Source: Campylobacterales bacterium (GTDB lineage Bacteria; Campylobacterota; Campylobacteria; Campylobacterales; QNZT01). Taken from it: DNA of 7,537 bases. Numbering within the stretch: position 1 is the stretch's first letter; each line of letters begins with the position of its first letter. The DNA is taken from assembly GCA_027081495.1 (NCBI GenBank), contig JALWKJ010000023.1:1-7537 (forward strand), in the 5' to 3' direction. Of the stretch, positions 5,667 through 7,537 are shown piece after piece. Below the pieces are notes generated by a model. That model saw only the letters and a list, made by a program, of their open reading frames with translations. It did not search any database and was not told the DNA's origin. The position numbers and the translations under genes are program-made.

Positions 5667-6917
5667 TTGATTACGCAAAAGCTTTTTTTTACACCCAAAA
5701 TCAGCGCTTCGCATATAGATGAAGCATATGAAGCGCTAAGAGAAGAGATGAAAAGTTCAAAAGTAGGTTATTATACTTTACCCGACGGCGATATGGTCGA
5801 TAAGATAGAGTCTTTCATAAAAGATAAAGAGCTAAATACGAAAAAGTTAAAAAATGTTGCGGTAATCGGCATAGGCGGATCATCTTTGGGTACGAGAGCC
5901 GTTGATACTTTATTGTCTCATACAAGCGACAGAAACGATAAAAAGCTTATATTTTTAGAAAATGTCGATCCTATCGAAATAGAGAATAATTTGAAAAATA
6001 TAGAGTTTGACGAGTCGATATTTATAGTTATATCAAAATCGGGTTCAACCGTAGAAACGATCTCTCATCTTAAACATTTGATAGATTATTTTAAAATAGA
6101 TATAAAAAGCGAAAAATTCAGATTTCGTTTTGTAACGATAACCGATGAAAATTCGCCGCTTGATGCGTTTAGCAAAGAGTTTGGACTGGATTCTTTTTAT
6201 ATTCCCCAAAATGTAGGCGGAAGATTTTCGGTTTTTTCGGCTGTCGGGCTTTTGCCTTTGTCTCTTTTGGGTTATGATATAAGAAAGCTTCTTGAAGGAG
6301 CAAAAGAGATAAGGGAGAGTTTTTTTGCAAAAAACGAAGATCTTTTGGTGCAAAAAGCGCACTGCTATGTTACTCAGAGTAAACGAGCGCCTATAAATGT
6401 ACTTTTTTCATATGCCGGCGCTTTTAACGCTTTTAACGATTGGTATGTTCAGCTTTGGGGTGAATCTTTGGGTAAAGTGAATGAAATCGGCGAACACTGC
6501 GGAATGACGCCGGTCGGATTGATAGGATCTATAGATCAACACTCTTTTTTACAGCTTTTGATAGAGGGTCCAAGGGACAAAACCGTTACGATGATCAAAG
6601 TAAAAGATTTTCAAAAAGATTTGAAAATACCGAACATCTCTTTAAAATATTTAGAAAAAACCGACTTTGTTAACGGCATAACATTTAACGACCTCATAAA
6701 TGCGCAATGTGATGCGACTATGCAAAGTATTATAAAGCAGGGCATAAGCGTAGATTTAATCGAAATTAAAAGAGTTGAAGAAAAGAGCGTGGGATATTTG
6801 ATATTTTATTATGAACTTTTGACATCGTTATGTGGACATTTTCTTGGAATCAACACTTACGATCAGCCGGGAGTGGAGCTTGGCAAAAATATATTGAAGG
6901 AGAAGTTTGCAAAATAG
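5667..6917 (+). CDS. pgi: Glucose-6-phosphate isomerase (short bacterial form)
   Basis: A 416-residue cytoplasmic enzyme interconverting glucose-6-phosphate and fructose-6-phosphate. It has the two SIS domains of the family: VIGIGGSSLGTRAV (66-79) and the phosphate-binding SKSGSTVET (123-131). PGI signature 1 is NVGGRFSVFS (182-191) with Arg186. Catalytic candidates are Glu266 in WGESLGK, His292 in IDQHSF, and Lys407 in signature 2, YDQPGVELGK. At 416 residues it is much shorter than the roughly 550-residue E. coli type and near the short form found in Firmicutes and Campylobacterota. It starts with TTG, supported by the well-spaced AAAGGA upstream. The gene sits 10 nt after dapE and overlaps the next gene by 11 nt. 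In an autotroph it would act mainly in the gluconeogenic direction, making hexose phosphates for cell-wall sugars or storage; that direction is inferred. Confidence 0.95.
   Translation: MITQKLFFTPKISASHIDEAYEALREEMKSSKVGYYTLPDGDMVDKIESFIKDKELNTKKLKNVAVIGIGGSSLGTRAVDTLLSHTSDRNDKKLIFLENVDPIEIENNLKNIEFDESIFIVISKSGSTVETISHLKHLIDYFKIDIKSEKFRFRFVTITDENSPLDAFSKEFGLDSFYIPQNVGGRFSVFSAVGLLPLSLLGYDIRKLLEGAKEIRESFFAKNEDLLVQKAHCYVTQSKRAPINVLFSYAGAFNAFNDWYVQLWGESLGKVNEIGEHCGMTPVGLIGSIDQHSFLQLLIEGPRDKTVTMIKVKDFQKDLKIPNISLKYLEKTDFVNGITFNDLINAQCDATMQSIIKQGISVDLIEIKRVEEKSVGYLIFYYELLTSLCGHFLGINTYDQPGVELGKNILKEKFAK
6897..6902 (+). promoter_or_regulatory. Ribosome-binding site inside pgi for the downstream phosphatase
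   Basis: AAGGAG lies within the last codons of pgi, four bases before the TTG at 6907. The spacing is short but workable. A later in-frame GTG (6925) would leave 22 bases and start in the first beta-strand, so the TTG is favoured. Confidence 0.5.
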
Positions 6918-7537
6918 CCGTTTTGTGATTTTCACCGATCTTGACGGAAGTTTATTGAATCATAAAGATTATAGTTTTGATGAAGCAAAGGAGATGCTTT
7001 CGTTTATAAAAGATTCGGGCATAGATCTTATATTTAATACAAGCAAAACAAAAACGGAGTGTGAGATACTTCAACAAAAAATGGGGATAAACTCTCCTTT
7101 TATCGTAGAAAACGGAGCTTGCATATATTTTAATGAAAATGAAAAAGAGTTGCTTGGAGTTAAACATAAAGAGATTTTATCTTTTATAGATCGCTATAAA
7201 GAGAGATTTGAAATTTTCTCGTTTTCCAACATGAGTATCGATGATCTTATGCGGTGTACAGGATTTGATAAAAAACAAGCGCTTTTGGCAAAAAGAAGAG
7301 ATTTTAGCGAACCTTTTTTGCTAAAAGATAAACAAAATTTAAAAGAGTTAAAAAAAATCGCTCAAAAAGAGGGTTTTAAAATCTTAAAAGGCGGCAGATT
7401 TTATCATTGTGTGGGAGAAAAACAGGATAAAGCTGAGGCGACTAAGAGAGTTTTGACTCGCTATAAAGGATTTAAAAGTATAGGATTAGGCGATAGCTTA
7501 AACGATAAAGAGATGTTGGGGGTCGTTGATATTCCTA
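6907..7537 (+). CDS. mpgP: Mannosyl-3-phosphoglycerate phosphatase family HAD hydrolase, 5' part
   Basis: The first 210 residues of a HAD-IIB phosphatase; the gene runs off the window, and family members are usually about 250-275 residues. The classical member removes phosphate from 2-O-mannosyl-3-phosphoglycerate to give the compatible solute mannosylglycerate. All four HAD motifs are present: the nucleophile pair Asp11/Asp13 in FTDLDGSLL, motif II NTSKTKTE (44-51), a motif III Lys (Lys172 or Lys175) in GEKQDKAEA, and Mg-binding GLGDSLND (193-200). The segments TSKTxxE, PFIVENGACIY (64-74) and RDFSEPF (131-137) are specific to the MPGP branch rather than Cof or sucrose-phosphatase proteins. 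The start is a TTG overlapping pgi by 11 nt. The true substrate could be glucosyl- or mannosyl-phosphoglycerate or another sugar phosphate (compare E. coli YedP), and the synthase partner is not in the window. Confidence 0.85.
   Translation, partial: MQNSRFVIFTDLDGSLLNHKDYSFDEAKEMLSFIKDSGIDLIFNTSKTKTECEILQQKMGINSPFIVENGACIYFNENEKELLGVKHKEILSFIDRYKERFEIFSFSNMSIDDLMRCTGFDKKQALLAKRRDFSEPFLLKDKQNLKELKKIAQKEGFKILKGGRFYHCVGEKQDKAEATKRVLTRYKGFKSIGLGDSLNDKEMLGVVDIP

Noticed and set aside
5683..5690. Run of eight T's near the start of pgi as a phase-variation tract
   Set aside because: Short T runs are common in this AT-rich DNA, and pgi is a housekeeping gene; the phase-variable tracts I know in Campylobacterota are usually longer G or C runs.
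6952..7167. Minus-strand open frame opposite the MPGP-like gene
   Set aside because: The plus-strand frame carries all HAD motifs across this stretch; the opposite frame looks like a by-product of AT-rich codons.

Overview
The window is AT-rich, densely packed bacterial chromosome. Heavy use of AGA (Arg) and ATA (Ile) codons, very short intergenic gaps and the protein families present suggest a Campylobacterota (epsilonproteobacterial) genome, probably a free-living relative of Sulfurimonas or Sulfurovum. This placement rests on gene content and protein style only. I see no rRNA, tRNA, CRISPR array, insertion sequence or phage gene.

Layout. Positions 1-492 (+) hold the 3' end of a ModC-like ABC transporter ATPase. 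Its stop codon overlaps that of a convergent four-gene minus-strand operon running from 4003 down to 476. Transcription order is amrS (radical SAM enzyme of the AmmeMemoRadiSam system), amrB (Memo-family protein), a conserved 355-residue protein of unknown function with a probable alpha/alpha-toroid fold, and a protein-isoaspartate O-methyltransferase-like gene (pcm). A 27-nt perfect inverted repeat just beyond the pcm stop, inside the modC coding end, could terminate this operon. The AT-rich gap at 4004-4202 carries divergent promoter candidates. From 4203 the plus strand holds a second tight cluster: a small lipoprotein with an EF-hand-like loop, dapE, pgi (TTG start) and the 5' part of a mannosyl-3-phosphoglycerate phosphatase-like gene (also TTG start), which runs off the window.

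How the genes fit together. The plus-strand cluster combines diaminopimelate/lysine synthesis (dapE), fructose-6-P/glucose-6-P interconversion (pgi) and a HAD phosphatase that could finish a glycosylglycerate-type solute or sugar-acid phosphate pathway. The latter two are adjacent steps around hexose phosphates. The minus-strand operon is the most interesting part. The AmmeMemoRadiSam genes have no settled pathway role that I can cite. Here the usual third partner (protein A, AMMECR1) is absent, and the uncharacterised 355-residue protein and pcm stand in the downstream positions, with spacings (0 nt and 10 nt) that imply coupled translation.
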